In this document: piece by piece, positions 1-10,226 of the stretch
Numbering within the stretch: position 1 is the stretch's first letter
Layout of the letters: every line of letters starts with the position of its first letter
From: Cricetomys ansorgei
Lineage: Eukaryota; Chordata; Mammalia; Rodentia; Nesomyidae
Direction: 5' to 3'
Length of the DNA stretch: 64,000 nt
Assembly (NCBI GenBank): GCA_026225945.1
Contig: JAMJFZ010003736.1
Span: 62,001-126,000 of the forward strand
Program-made: the position numbers and the translations under genes
The notes under the pieces: generated by a model
Databases searched by the model: none
What the model was told of the DNA's origin: nothing
The model's input: only the letters and a program-made list of their open reading frames with translations

Positions 1-50
1 CTTCAACCCTATCTTGGGGAAGGAGAAGACTGAGGCCATGTTCATCCCAG
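1..50 (+). CDS. Gene A IgC exon, 3' end
   Basis: Reads FNPILGKEKTEAMFIPG in the frame of the IgC exon end of the other copies (FNPILGEEKAKAVFIPG in B). It is followed by a consensus donor, GTGAGTG, and leaves phase 1. Confidence 0.85.
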
Positions 51-161
51 GTGAGTGCAGTTCCTCACTCCTACAGAGCTTGGGAAGGGGATGTCCATCC
101 AGGAGTGCTGGGCAGGAGGTCCTCAGGCGTGCCCCTGATGGGATGTCTTCCTGGGCCCCAG

Positions 162-379
162 CGCCCTTCTCTCAGGCCTCTCCCTGGAAGACAGCTTTTG
201 CTGTGAGCCTGTTCGTGATGGGACTTCTAGTATTGGCAGTCTATTTTCTCATTCGAGAATGTTCACCAAGGTTGCACACAGAGCGGGAAAGGGAAAATCT
301 GCAGCATGAGAAGGAAAAAGAGCTGAAGAAAAAGGAGGAGGAGCTGAAGACAATGGAGGAGGTGCTGAAGATGGCCTGA
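162..379 (+). CDS. Gene A membrane + coiled-coil exon ending in a stop
   Basis: It starts after the acceptor in gggcccCAG, giving APFSQASPWK, then a hydrophobic span beginning TAFAVSLFVMGLLVLAVYFL, then a charged heptad region rich in E, K and L. The exon reads into TGA at 377-379. Where B, C, D and E have a gtaagt donor, A lacks the donor bases, apparently through a small deletion. The predicted cytoplasmic tail is thus about 45 residues with no B30.2 domain. Confidence 0.8.
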
Positions 380-515
380 AGAAGCCAGGACACTGAAGGA
401 CAGGGTCAGGGTTCCCAGGAAGGACTTGTGTTCTGGGATCAGAGTTGGTGTCCACGGAAACCCAGAGAGGATGGTGGAGGCTGGGGCTCAGGGTCTGTAG
501 TGCAGACTACTAGGA

Positions 516-521
516 AATAAA
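516..521 (+). terminator. AATAAA polyadenylation hexamer specific to gene A
   Basis: A reads ctaggAAATAAAAAC here. The equivalent place in B-E reads ctacaaggAAACAAGAAC, which lacks a hexamer. It lies 137 nt after the gene A stop, so it could end a short mRNA. Only the hexamer is seen; use is inferred. Confidence 0.4.
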
Positions 522-1035
522 AACATTTTTCCTGTTTTTGTCCCAAGTGCACAGCCCTCTTCTCCACCTGTCTTTTCTCTGGCACACTGCAGCAGGAGCT
601 TGGTGAGTCATGCCTTTCCTCCTGAGCCTCTGGGTCCCTCAGTAGCCCAGTAGCTCACTGGACTCCTCTGTGTCACTTTTCAGACCGGAGGAAGGCAGCC
701 TACGTGGCTGGTGAGTGACTGCCCAGTGTCCCATGGTCCCTGGTGGCACATGTGGCCAGGTGTGGCCTCTCCTTGATTCTAGGCACAGTGGGAACCCCTT
801 TTGAGGACAGAAGTGGAAGTTCCTAGGGGAGGCAAGCCTGCCTCTCCGGATCCCTGCGTGTGAGTCCACCCAGAGATTGAAGACAGGGATGAGATGGTGA
901 CCTCTGGATGAGTCCTCTGCCCGGGTCCAACCAATCCCTGCCCTCTGTATTGTTGACATTTTGGGCTCCAGCAGCTCAAGATTATTGTCCACACCTGGTA
1001 ATCAAACAGCAGATCCTGAAATTTTGTTAAATAGG

Positions 1036-1421
1036 TGTCTTATCAGGTTTCTGTCGCTGTGATAAAACACCATGCATAAAATCATCTCAGGGAGGAAAGG
1101 GTTAATTGGTCTCATCCACTTTCACATCTCAGTCCCCCACTGAGGAAGCCAGGGCAGGAACTCAGGGCAGGAGCCTGGGGCAGGAGCTGGAGCAGAGACC
1201 ATGGCAGAGGGCTCTTACTGGCTGCCCCTCTTGGCTAGTTCAGCCTGCTGTGGACACATCCCAGGACCACCTGCTCAGAGGAGGCTCCGCCCACAGTGGG
1301 CGGGGCCTTCTCCATCAACCATCAATCAAGATTGTGCCTTGTCTGCAGCCTGATCTCATGGAGGGATTTTCTCAGTTGAGGGTCCCTCTTCTCAGAGGAC
1401 TCCAGCTTGTGTCAAATAGAC
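1036..1421 (+). repeat. Interspersed repeat R1, unit A
   Basis: About 390 bp beginning GTCTTATCAGGTTTCTGTCG with CTGTGATAAAAC and ending near GCTTGTGTCAAATAGAC. It is a diverged relative of the repeats at 2083 and (inverted) 5387. I recognise it as a common rodent interspersed sequence but cannot name the family safely. Confidence 0.6.
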
Positions 1422-2082
1422 AAAAAAGAAAACAAAAACAAACAAACTAGCACGAGAGGTTTATAAGTGAACACTGCCACAGATCCAGGAACATGAGCTC
1501 TGCCTTCTCCTCAGTCCTCCTCCATGGAGTCTGTTCCTTCAGCTCCTGAAGGTGTTGATCAGAGAGATGGGGAGTGGCCAGGGCTGCTGACCTCCATGGG
1601 AACAGGATGGGGAGAGCGGGAGCTCCTGGCATAGTGGGCTCCTCCTTAGAGATACTTCACCTGGGGACACTGGGCGTTTCACCCAGGAACTCACTTCCTG
1701 TCCGTGTTTTATACACACTCTCCCTTCAGGACACCTCCCAATACACCTGACCAATGCACACTGATCTTGTAATGGCGTCTGAGGATTGTGAATAGCTTTA
1801 CTTTATTCTCTAATGTGTTTCCCACATGGCAAGACTTGATTGCTAACAGCAAGCTGAATAATTATAGAATATAATATTTTTTAACCCTTTGGGTTTAGAA
1901 ATAGAGGCAGCCTGTTGACCACTAAAAAGCCACACAGCATTAGTATAGCGGGAAATGTAGCCTACAACGCCATCTTTCTCATCTGTGGCCCAAGGAATTT
2001 CCCATAACACTCTGCTCAGAGGAAGGCCCAGCTGTATCCAGGTACATGGCCATTGTGGAGTCCTATCCTCTGGGCAGAACAT

Positions 2083-2486
2083 GTGTCTTAGAGTTCTGTT
2101 GCTGGGATGAAACACCAGGACCAAAAGCAACTTGGGGAGGACAGGGTTTGTGTGACTTCCACTTCCATGATCACAGGGAAGTCAAGGCAGGAACCCAAAC
2201 AGGGCAGGAATCTGGAGCTAGGAGCTGAGGCAGAGGCCAGGGAGGATGCTGCTGACTGGCTTGCTCCTGCTGGCTTGTTCAGACTGTTTTCTCATCTACC
2301 CCATGACAGCTTCTAAGGGATGACACCGCCCACAATGGGTTGGCCTCTCCCACATCTATCACCAATCTAAAATGCCCCTCAGCCTGGGCTGCAGTCCAAT
2401 CCTGTGAGGCATTTTCTCTGTTCAGATTCCTTCCTCCCAGATGCCCCTACCTTGTGTCAAGCTGACACAGGAACTAGCCAGCACCA
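2083..2486 (+). repeat. Interspersed repeat R2, unit A
   Basis: About 400 bp from GTCTTAGAGTTCTGTTGCTG to GACACAGGAACTAGCCAGCA; related to R1 and R3. Confidence 0.6.
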
Positions 2487-2696
2487 CATAGCTGTTGCCC
2501 TTGGAACTGCCAGAAGCTGTGAGCACCCAAAGGAGACATGCAGAAGACTGGGCCCAATTAACTTCTGCCATGGTGTTAGGGGTGGGCTCAGGAGGCCCCT
2601 CTGCTCCCCAAGGACTAACAGGGAATTCTTGGTTATTAGGAGATAGGAGCCACAAGGCCTCCCTGTCCCTTCCCATCTTTGTTTGAATGGAGTGGA

Positions 2697-2892
2697 CATA
2701 TGTGTGCATATGTGTATGTATGTGTGTGTGAATATGTGTATACATGTGTGTACATGTGTGTGTGCTTTTTGTGTGTATGTTTGTGTATGTAAATATGTGT
2801 ATGTGTATGTAATGTGTGTACGTGGGTATTTATGTGTATATGCGTGTGTATGTGTGTGTGTGTGTGTGTATATGTGAGCGTGTGTTTGTATG
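2697..2892. repeat. TG/TATG microsatellite, unit A
   Basis: About 200 bp of TGTG, TATG and TGTA repeats just upstream of the second 27-nt exon. Longest of the five copies. Confidence 0.9.
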
Positions 2893-3384
2893 GGTGCACG
2901 TAGGACAGGTACACTGTCTCCACATCTCCCAGGTCTGTGTTCAGAACAGCTGGAGCAGGTGCTGTAACCTCTAAACCACTCACAGAACCTGTGCTTTTCT
3001 TGTAGATTGGCGCAAGGAGCAGTTCCAGGCCTGTGAGTGACTGTGTGCTGTGGGGACGCTCCTCCTGCTCTTCCCATGGCTCTGGTCTCTCCTTTGGTTC
3101 TCTGTGGTGATGCAGATGGTGACAGCTTCAGTGGTGGTGGTGTGGAGGGCAGAGGAGACAGGCTCCAAGCTGGGTGTGGTTCTCAAGGGCCCTGTGACCT
3201 TGTAACTCCCCATGAGCCTTCCAGGCCCTTCCCCTGCTTGCAAGTCAAGGGCTTTAGTCACAAGGCTCTCCTGTGAGGGACTTGTCCCTGAGCCAGAAGA
3301 GAAGAGGCTTTGAGGAGGAGGTTGGGGAAGCTGTGGGTGTTGGGTACTGGGGAGGACCCCCATGATTGATAACTCTCCTTTCAG

Positions 3385-3927
3385 GGCCTGTCACTCTGGA
3401 TTCCTGACTCTTCCCACCCCAACCTTATCATCTCTCAGAGGAAGACTGTGACCTGTAAGGTTATGGAGTCGAGCTTGGATGGCCTCTTCAGTGTGTTAGG
3501 CTCTGAAGGCATCTCCTCTGGAAGATGTTCCTGGGAGGTGAAGATAGAGAGTGCATTTAGGAGCAAGTGGACTCTGGGGGTCTGTAGGGAAGGTGTGGAG
3601 AGAAACAACTGAAACAGACAGTGTCCAGATGAGGGGTTTTGGACAGCAGGGTGCGATTATGATGAATATTTGGCCTTGACTGACACTAGGTGGGTTTCAC
3701 TATCCCTTAGAAATCCTCCCCGTCATGTGGGTGTGTTTGTGGACCACAGCCAGGGCGACATCTCCTTCTACAACATGAGCAACAGGTCCCACATTTACTC
3801 CTTCCAGGAAGCTTCCTTCTCTGGGACTCTTTTTCCTTACTTCAGTCTTAAGTCTGCAAATGTTAGGATAACCATCAGGTCTGAAGGCTTCCCTGTGCCC
3901 AGTGTCCCTTTGTGTTCCATGGAGTAG
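3385..3927 (+). pseudogene. Gene A B30.2 (PRY-SPRY) exon remnant
   Basis: The acceptor (ctcctttcag) is intact. The frame after GPVTLD is shifted by an extra base (GGATTCCTGACTC against GGATCCAGACTC in B), giving TGA. A 2-3 nt change in the ISQDRK region and an in-frame TGA (AACAACTGAAAC) follow. The C-terminal half still reads as SPRY: LALTDTRWVSLSLRNPP, HVGVFVDHSQGDISFYNM, GTLFPYFSL. Confidence 0.85.
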
Positions 3928-4110
3928 TCTCAGGGTTCCCAAGGAGAGGGGCTCCCCCCAGCGGAGGGACTCACCCCAGGGGAGGGGCTCAGCCCAGGCT
4001 CTTGTGTTTCTGACTCTCTCCCAGGGGAAGAGTCCCCACTGCTCTCATCAGATTCCTTCTGTCCGAGGAATCTCAGCCAGCCTACAACCTCACTTATGGA
4101 AAGAGAGTCT

Positions 4111-4199
4111 GAGCTGGAGATGTGACTCAGTGGCTAAAAGCACTTGCTGCTCTTGCAGAGGACCTGAGTTCTATTCCGAGCACCCACAAACAACCATGT
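4111..4199 (+). repeat. B2-type SINE (unit A)
   Basis: GAGCTGGAGATGTGACTCAG, then a tRNA-like box B region (GAGTTCTATTCC) matching the tRNA-derived head of rodent B2 elements. Shared at the same place after every B30.2 exon. Confidence 0.75.
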
Positions 4200-5386
4200 A
4201 GCACCATGGGGGAATCTCACGTTATGAGCAATATCAGAGTTTCCTCTTTGCTTACAGCATTTAAAGGGAGGGTTGAAATACAGTCATTTGATAGAAATGC
4301 TGTCTCTATGGGGCCAGGGAGGAGACACTAAGCCTCTGGCAGGTGAGAGAATTCCACCCAGGCTGGGGTCAGAGCTCCCCCTAGTGTCCTGCAGAAAACT
4401 CGTGTTAATGCCAACAGGCATGGGGTTTATCATTTGATTAAAAGCCCAGTTCTCTCACAACCACTGAGTGCTCGCGATAGTTAATGTCTCTCCAGAGAGC
4501 GCGTGACTGCACACTGAGGGACTGCACGCTTCTGGTGTCAGGAGTCCCAGGTCACAATGTGTAAAAGTAGGTGTTCCTGGGAAGAGCAGACCCCGACTTC
4601 CCTGCTGATGGAGAGGTGGGCCTGTCACCTGATGTAACTGTCAGGTGAAAAGCTAAGATGAGCTGGGAGAGGCAGGCGAGGAGGGAGAAGTCAGAAATAC
4701 ACACTTATCAGGAAACGGGCTGTGGGGGGAGGGCAGATTCTGCATTCAGCGGTGAAGGGTTTCTCTTGACAATTCCCCACTAGGAATTATGCTAAATGAC
4801 GCCCTGGAGACACACATCCCATCAGCAGGACTTCTCTTAGGAGATGTCTCTACAAACACAATCCTGAGGAGCCCGTACTGTTATGTACCCACATAGTGTT
4901 AGGGTTTCAGCGCTGAGAGGAAAGGTATCCTGGCAGCTGGGAGCCAGGAAACCACAGGGCTCTGAACTGGGGAAGGTGTTCCCAAATGGAAGTGTTACAG
5001 CTGTGAGGGGAGAAGTTTAGAGAGAAGTTAGGGACCAGTCTAGGCAGAATCATCTCTAATGGGACCATGGCAGGAAAAACCTGTGACCCTGGATGACCCT
5101 GTCCTAAACATGCAGACTTGGGAAGCTGGTAGCTCAGGATAGTTTACACTTTGTCCTGACCAACACCCAACAGCAGGGTCCCGTCTGCCTCATATGGGAT
5201 GGACTCAGGGTGGCTCACTTTTGGAGATGCAGAGGTCTTCAACCCAGAAACACCTCTCAAAGGCCCAGGATCCATCCTTTGATAAGCAGGCATCAGGGAG
5301 GGAAGCCTCCAGTCCCAGTCTCTGTGGGAGGACAGGACGCTCATGTCAGCAGGCTCTGCTGGCCCAGTCACGTCCACACTGACCAA

Positions 5387-5795
5387 CTGTCCTGGCTGGT
5401 TTGATGTCAACTTGACACAAGCTGGAGTCACCTGAAAGGAGGGAATCTCAATTGGGAAACTGCCTCCATAAGATCCAGCTGTGGGGCATTTTCCTAATTA
5501 GTGATTGATGAGGAGGGCCAGCCCACTGTTTGTGGAGCCATCCCTGGGCTGGTGTCCTGGGTTCTATAAGAAAGCAGGCTGAGGAAGCCTTGGGGAGCAA
5601 GCCAGTGAGCAGCAGCCCTCCATGGCCTCTGCATCAGCTCCTGCCTCCAGGTTCCTGCCCTGCTTGAGTTCCTGTCCTGACTTCCTTCAGTGATGGACTG
5701 TGATGTGGAAGTGTGAGCTGAATAAACCCTCTCCTCCCCAGCTTGCTTTTGGTCATGGTGTGTTGTCTCAGCAATGGAAACCATAACCAGGACAC
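5387..5795 (-). repeat. Interspersed repeat R3, unit A (inverted)
   Basis: Inverted relative of R1/R2: TGGTTTGATGTCAACTTGAC at the left and GCAATGGAAACCATAACCAG at the right. It places an AATAAA (5721-5726) on the plus strand about 1.8 kb after the gene A B30.2 exon. Confidence 0.6.
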
Positions 5796-5886
5796 CAACT
5801 CTTTCTGCTTCTCACTGCAGAGATCCCTGAGCCTCTGCAAATGAGTTAATTTTCTTGTTTTAATGAAACACCTGAGAAAACACTTA

Positions 5887-6050
5887 AGGAAGGAGGGGAA
5901 GGAAGGAAGGAAGGAAGGAAGGAGAGAGGATGGGAGAAGGAGATAAGGAGGAAGGGCAGAAGAACAGAAGGAGGAGAGAGGAAGGGAGGAAGGAATGGAG
6001 GAGAGAAGAGGGAAGGAGAGAGGATGGGAGAAGGAGGGAAGGCTTTCCTT
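5887..6050. repeat. GGAA/GGAG polypurine tract, unit A
   Basis: About 160 bp almost free of pyrimidines on the plus strand, with a perfect GGAA run at its start. Confidence 0.9.
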
Positions 6051-7232
6051 CAGCTCCAGGTCTGAGGGAATACAGTCTGCCATGGTGCAGAAACATGGCA
6101 GCAGGAGCATGGGTTGCTGGTCACATCCTACACAGTCAGGAGCAAGATGGAAGCGGGGGCTGGGCTTGCTTCCCCCTGCTTTATTCAGCTAGTGACCCAG
6201 GCCCAGGGAACATGGGTGACTGCATTCAGGGTTGCCAATGAAGACTGACCATCATGCACTGCTTGTCCCATGCGAACACTGGGACCAAGCTCAGCTCCCA
6301 CTCCACTGCCAGTAGTTACCACAGAGAATCTCCTTCCATCGCATTAGCTAAAATCCAGCCGTGTCCATCTCAGACGATATGGAAGTCTTCTGGAAAGTCT
6401 GTCCCAGGAGGAGGAGGGGGAGGGGGGAATTTGAGAACTGGAGGAAGGGGTGATCAAGGGAAATGCTCTATTGATCAGGGCTGGGATCCAACTGGGATGG
6501 AGTGTGCCCTCCCCAGGTCAGTGCACTGAGCAGCCATTTGACTGACATGCATATCTGGCCATGGCAGAGGAGGTGGGGCAGCCTGGTTAGGGATGTTGGT
6601 TATGTGTTGGATGAAGGGTTGGGGGAGAGAGGATATGCTGGTCCCTGGGGTGATTGGTGGGTGGGGTGTGACGTGGGCGGGACGGCAGGTGATTGGTGGG
6701 GCCTGCCAGGACTGCTGTGGTTTAAGACACCTACCCAGAGAGCTGAGAGGCCATGGTGTGTGGTGTGGGTGGGTCAGGCTGTGGGTGGGGGGCCTGCCGC
6801 TGGGACCTGACTGGCTGTCCCTCTCACAGTCCCTCTCCTGGAGTCTGGTCGGCTTGAATCTCTGGTCTGGCTGGTGCTGACGCTGAGGCTGCAGAGCCTC
6901 CGTGCTCCCAGGTCCCAGTCTCCATGGCCTGGTCAGCTGCACTCTGGGGTCCGGGAGCCCAGCTTCAGGAGTGAGAGACTCTGTCTGCCAGAAAGGATCT
7001 CTGGTCGCCAGTGTCCTGCTTCCAACTCTGCTAACCATGGTGGGAGAGACAGTTATAGCAGATGCCAACGGACTTCTCCATGGACCTGTGCCCTGGTCAC
7101 ACCCTTTGTAACAGGGACATCAGTGGGCACACGCCTAGCTGGGAACTGGCCACGCGTTGTCACGTTCTGGACACGAGGGTGCGCCGAGGCTGAGGAAACT
7201 TGGTTGAGACTTCCTGAGTGGCTTTTCCTTTG

Positions 7233-7261
<29 letters not shown>
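7233..7261. repeat. TG microsatellite, A-B intergenic
   Basis: About 14 TG units; the same site in unit B (22455-22468) is only a few units. Confidence 0.9.
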
Positions 7262-7263
<2 letters not shown>

Positions 7264-8357
7264 ATAAAGTATTTACATATACATAATAATACATATCTAT
7301 TAGGATTTACTTTTATTTTACTTCTGTGTATTGCGTATCTTTGTGAGTGTACGTGTGTGGTCTTAGCCGAGGCCAGGAGGGAGCAGAGGAGCCTCTGGAC
7401 CCAGAGTTACAGGAGGTTGAGGGCCTCCATATGAGGGTGCTGAGGACTGAACCTGGATCCTCTGAAGAGCACTCCGGAGAGTGGACCCATGGTCCAGACA
7501 TGCCTCATGGTCCAGCACATGGCCTAGGGTGCCGTAGGCCCTTGGGGAGCCTGTTCCTGGGTCCTGCAGACGCTGGCCCTGCTGTGAGACATACTGGTCT
7601 GAGAGGCCTTCCAAGGCCTCTGAAGTGCTCCTCACAGTGCAGTGTTTAGAACTCACAGCTCACAGATACGGGAGAATTAAACAAGAAGAGTAAACAGAGA
7701 AATACACAAACATAGAGGTGCAGGTAACGCTCTCAAGTAGAAGTTCTAATGTGCCCAGTCTCCCTCCTCCCCATATCAGTGAAGTGCTCCCCACACTGAC
7801 GCCCGTCTGGTGGCCCAGTGCGGAAAAGAAACTCATGCCACACCTGCCCACGGCTTCCCTTGTCCCGAGATCCCCACAGCCTGTCCGCAGCTAACAGCTC
7901 CCAGGTGGGAGGCCGAGGGGGAAGCGTGGTGTGACATGGATCTTATCGTGAATCCTTGCCAGTCTTAGATCAGAGTCCGGAGCCAGCGAGAGTGAGACCG
8001 GACTCTTGGGAGAGGCCCTCAGATGAGCATTCTCTCTCTTTATTGCTAGGGTCCTGACATTTATGTGGTTCACACAAGGGAGAGTCAGTTGGTACTCAAG
8101 GGTAAAGGCCATTGGTTAAGACAGGGATGCTGCGATTGGCCCTTGGGGAGGGGGTCTTAGATAAGCAATTCTGCCAACCACAGCCCGCGTTGAAGGGGGT
8201 GGAGCTTTGCTGTGGCCTGTGGTGTCAGCACAGAGACTGCAAAGGGGAGGGGCCACGGATCCTGCCAGCTCCTCATGCCAGGGCTGGGGTTCTAAGTGCG
8301 CTCCACCCGCAGATTCTGTGTGCTCCACCACTGTCCTGCTGTCTGTGGCTTCTTTGT

Positions 8358-9361
8358 AGTGCAACAAAATCGCAGAGGGTTAGACCTTTTGCTTCGTCAG
8401 CAGGGAGGATTACGTGCAGCTCTTAAAGAAGAATGCTGCTTCTATGCTGATCATTCTGGCGTGACCAAAGACTCCTTGGCTAAAATTAGACAGGGTTTGG
8501 AGAAAAGGAAGAGGCAACTGAATGCAGACAACTATTGGCTTGATAAATAGTTTCCCGCCTCTCCCTTTCTTTCTACTGTCCTGCGTACTTTGCTTGGACC
8601 TCTATTTGGTCTACTTCTTCTGCTTGCTGTAGTTCCCTGCTTACTAACACGATTTATATGATTCATAAAGACCCAGATCGATGCCCTGCAGGCCAAACCT
8701 ATTCAAGTGCATTATGCACGGCTGGCCGAGGATGACTCTCTCTGAAACAGAGCTTAAATCATCAGAATGGTAGCCAGAGACGGGGATGCAGTATAGAAGG
8801 AGATCACCTAGGACAGGGCCCTAGCGTAAGATGCCAGAGACACAAGACGGGTTTGATCCCCTCTCTTGACCCTAAGACAGGCACATTCTACAATAAAGCT
8901 CTTGTCCTCACTTTAAAAGAAAAAGGGAGGAAATGTAGCAGGACGACCTGCAAATCACTGTGAGTACTGCCAGCATTTCTGAAGTTCCTCAAACAAGGAA
9001 CTTTGTGGTTTGCCTTTTGCAGAAGGCCTGGGCTTTCTCTTATTGAATTGAATAATCTGTTCTGTTCCTCTTTCTGCCTGAGTTGCCAAGCTCTAAGCTA
9101 ACCATCCCCCTGCTTGCTCAAAAGAATAATCACAGAATGTAGAGCCCATGGTAGAGAGACGTATCCCTTGGTAACGGCAGGTAGCCTATTGAATTCCCTC
9201 CTTCCATCCCTTACTCCTCCTCCCTAAGTAGTGTATATAATTGTATGGCAAACTTTGAATAAACGGACTTGATCAGCTTGGTGTTGACTTGTTCCTCTCT
9301 CCCTCGTTCGCCTGTCTTTTCCCCTTCAGGAACCAGTTCGGAAGTGCTGCGGGCCAACACA
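8358..9361 (+). mobile_element. Retroviral env-3' LTR fragment, sister copy
   Basis: Matches the 3' end of the provirus from within the env transmembrane region to the LTR end, followed by GGGAAG (9362-9367), the same target base pattern. The left end is not an LTR but a direct join to host sequence (GTGGCTTCTTT|GTAGTGC). The CX6CC first Cys codon is CGT (8413-8415). The same TAG before the anchor region is present (8548-8550). Confidence 0.85.
8934..9361 (+). repeat. LTR (3') of the env-LTR fragment
   Basis: Begins TGTAGCAGGACG after a polypurine tract (AAAAGAAAAAGGGAGGAAA) and ends CCAACACA. 428 bp. Carries TATATAAT and GAATAAAC. Confidence 0.85.
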
Positions 9362-10136
9362 GGGAAGGACCAGGCATCCTGCCAGCCCATCATGCCAAGG
9401 CTAGGGTTCTAAGTGCCCTCGACCCACAGCTTCTGTGTGCTCTACCACTGTCCTGCTGTCTGTGGCTTCTTTACCAGTGCTTACTGTCAGTGATGATGGC
9501 TGTGACCCTGACACTCCAGCCTGTCTGATCCAATCTTTGTCCCAACCCCCAACACCCATGGAGGCATAGGCTGGTTTCAGGAGAGGATAAGGTTTGTGGT
9601 CCTGCAATATGAAATCTCCTGGAGTCCAAGGTCCCTTGCAGGCTCCTGCTGAGTCTGTTGTTCCTGGAGCTGGGGTTGGGCTGGGCAAGGGATGAGGTTG
9701 GGGTGGGGGACAGGGATGACAGGCACCTGGAAGCCCTCCCTGCCTTCCCCCATCTTAGCAGTGACTGGCTTAGACCAGGGCTCCCCACCTCATCTCTTGT
9801 GCAGTCGGGACAGGAGCTGACATGACTCTGATGCAGCAGCCTAGCTCCTGATGATAACAGGGAGTCGATAAAGTTGTGTTTTGTTTTTTCTATCATCTCA
9901 CAGCATTTCCATAGCCTGTGTAGGGCCTTGGGAAGTCTCCCCATTGGGCAGGGTTGGCTGGCAGGGGTGGATGGGGTGTGGAGTGGATGTTCACCCCTTC
10001 ATGGTAAAGTCCAGAGGGCGGGGAACACATCTGTTCATATTACTGTAGCTTTCACTTTAGATGACTGGAACTCGGATTGCTCCTTTGGCTGGGAGGGCCC
10101 TGCTGACACCGGCAGGTCAGAGTCTCTGCAGCGGCC

Positions 10137-10226
10137 ATGACGGCTCCTGCCAGGCTCTGCTTCTTGTCTGCTGTCCCAGAAACCATGAACCTGCTGGAGA
10201 TGTAGAAACTGGAACCCAGCATTGGG
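10137..10226 (+). promoter_or_regulatory. Candidate 5' non-coding exon of gene B with a 22-codon upstream ORF
   Basis: A short ORF (MTAPARLCFLSAVPETMNLL..., 22 codons, 10137-10205) is followed by a donor-like GGG|GTGAGC at 10227. It is conserved at a fixed distance of 1657-1659 nt from the leader ATG in all four complete units. Exon status is inferred only from conservation and the donor. Confidence 0.3.

Larger units (their letters stand above)
1..3927 (+). pseudogene. Gene A: butyrophilin-like copy, 5' truncated by window, B30.2 decayed
   Basis: This is the 3' part of a BTN/BTNL-type membrane Ig protein gene. The window opens inside the IgC exon (1-50, donor GTGAGT at 51). Next come the membrane and coiled-coil exon (162-379), a 27-nt exon (684-710, DRRKAAYVA), a second 27-nt exon (3006-3032, DWRKEQFQA) and a B30.2 exon remnant (3385-3927). 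The membrane exon has no splice donor where the other copies have ATGACGG|gtaagt. It runs into TGA at 377-379, and an AATAAA lies at 516-521, absent from the other copies. The B30.2 remnant has a 1-nt insertion near its start giving a stop, and a further TGA near 3611. The upstream Ig exons are outside the window, so I cannot say whether a B30.2-less protein is still made. It could be a functional short isoform gene or a pseudogene. Confidence 0.8.

Noticed and set aside
2457..3077. Long minus-strand ORFs rich in His-Thr near TG repeats (also near 40170-40470 and 53315-53735)
   Set aside because: They are translations of TG/CA microsatellites, with no start context or conservation beyond the repeat.
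4111..4199. Possible tRNA gene from A/B-box-like sequence
   Set aside because: It matches the tRNA-derived head of a B2 SINE, and a cloverleaf is not maintained.
5634..6110. Minus-strand Ser/Leu/Pro-rich ORFs over the purine tract
   Set aside because: Low-complexity translation of GGAA/TTCC repeats.
6502..7434. Overlapping plus-strand ORFs of 100-186 codons in GC-rich intergenic DNA
   Set aside because: Reading frames are not preserved among units A, B, C and D, and no domain or splice pattern supports them.
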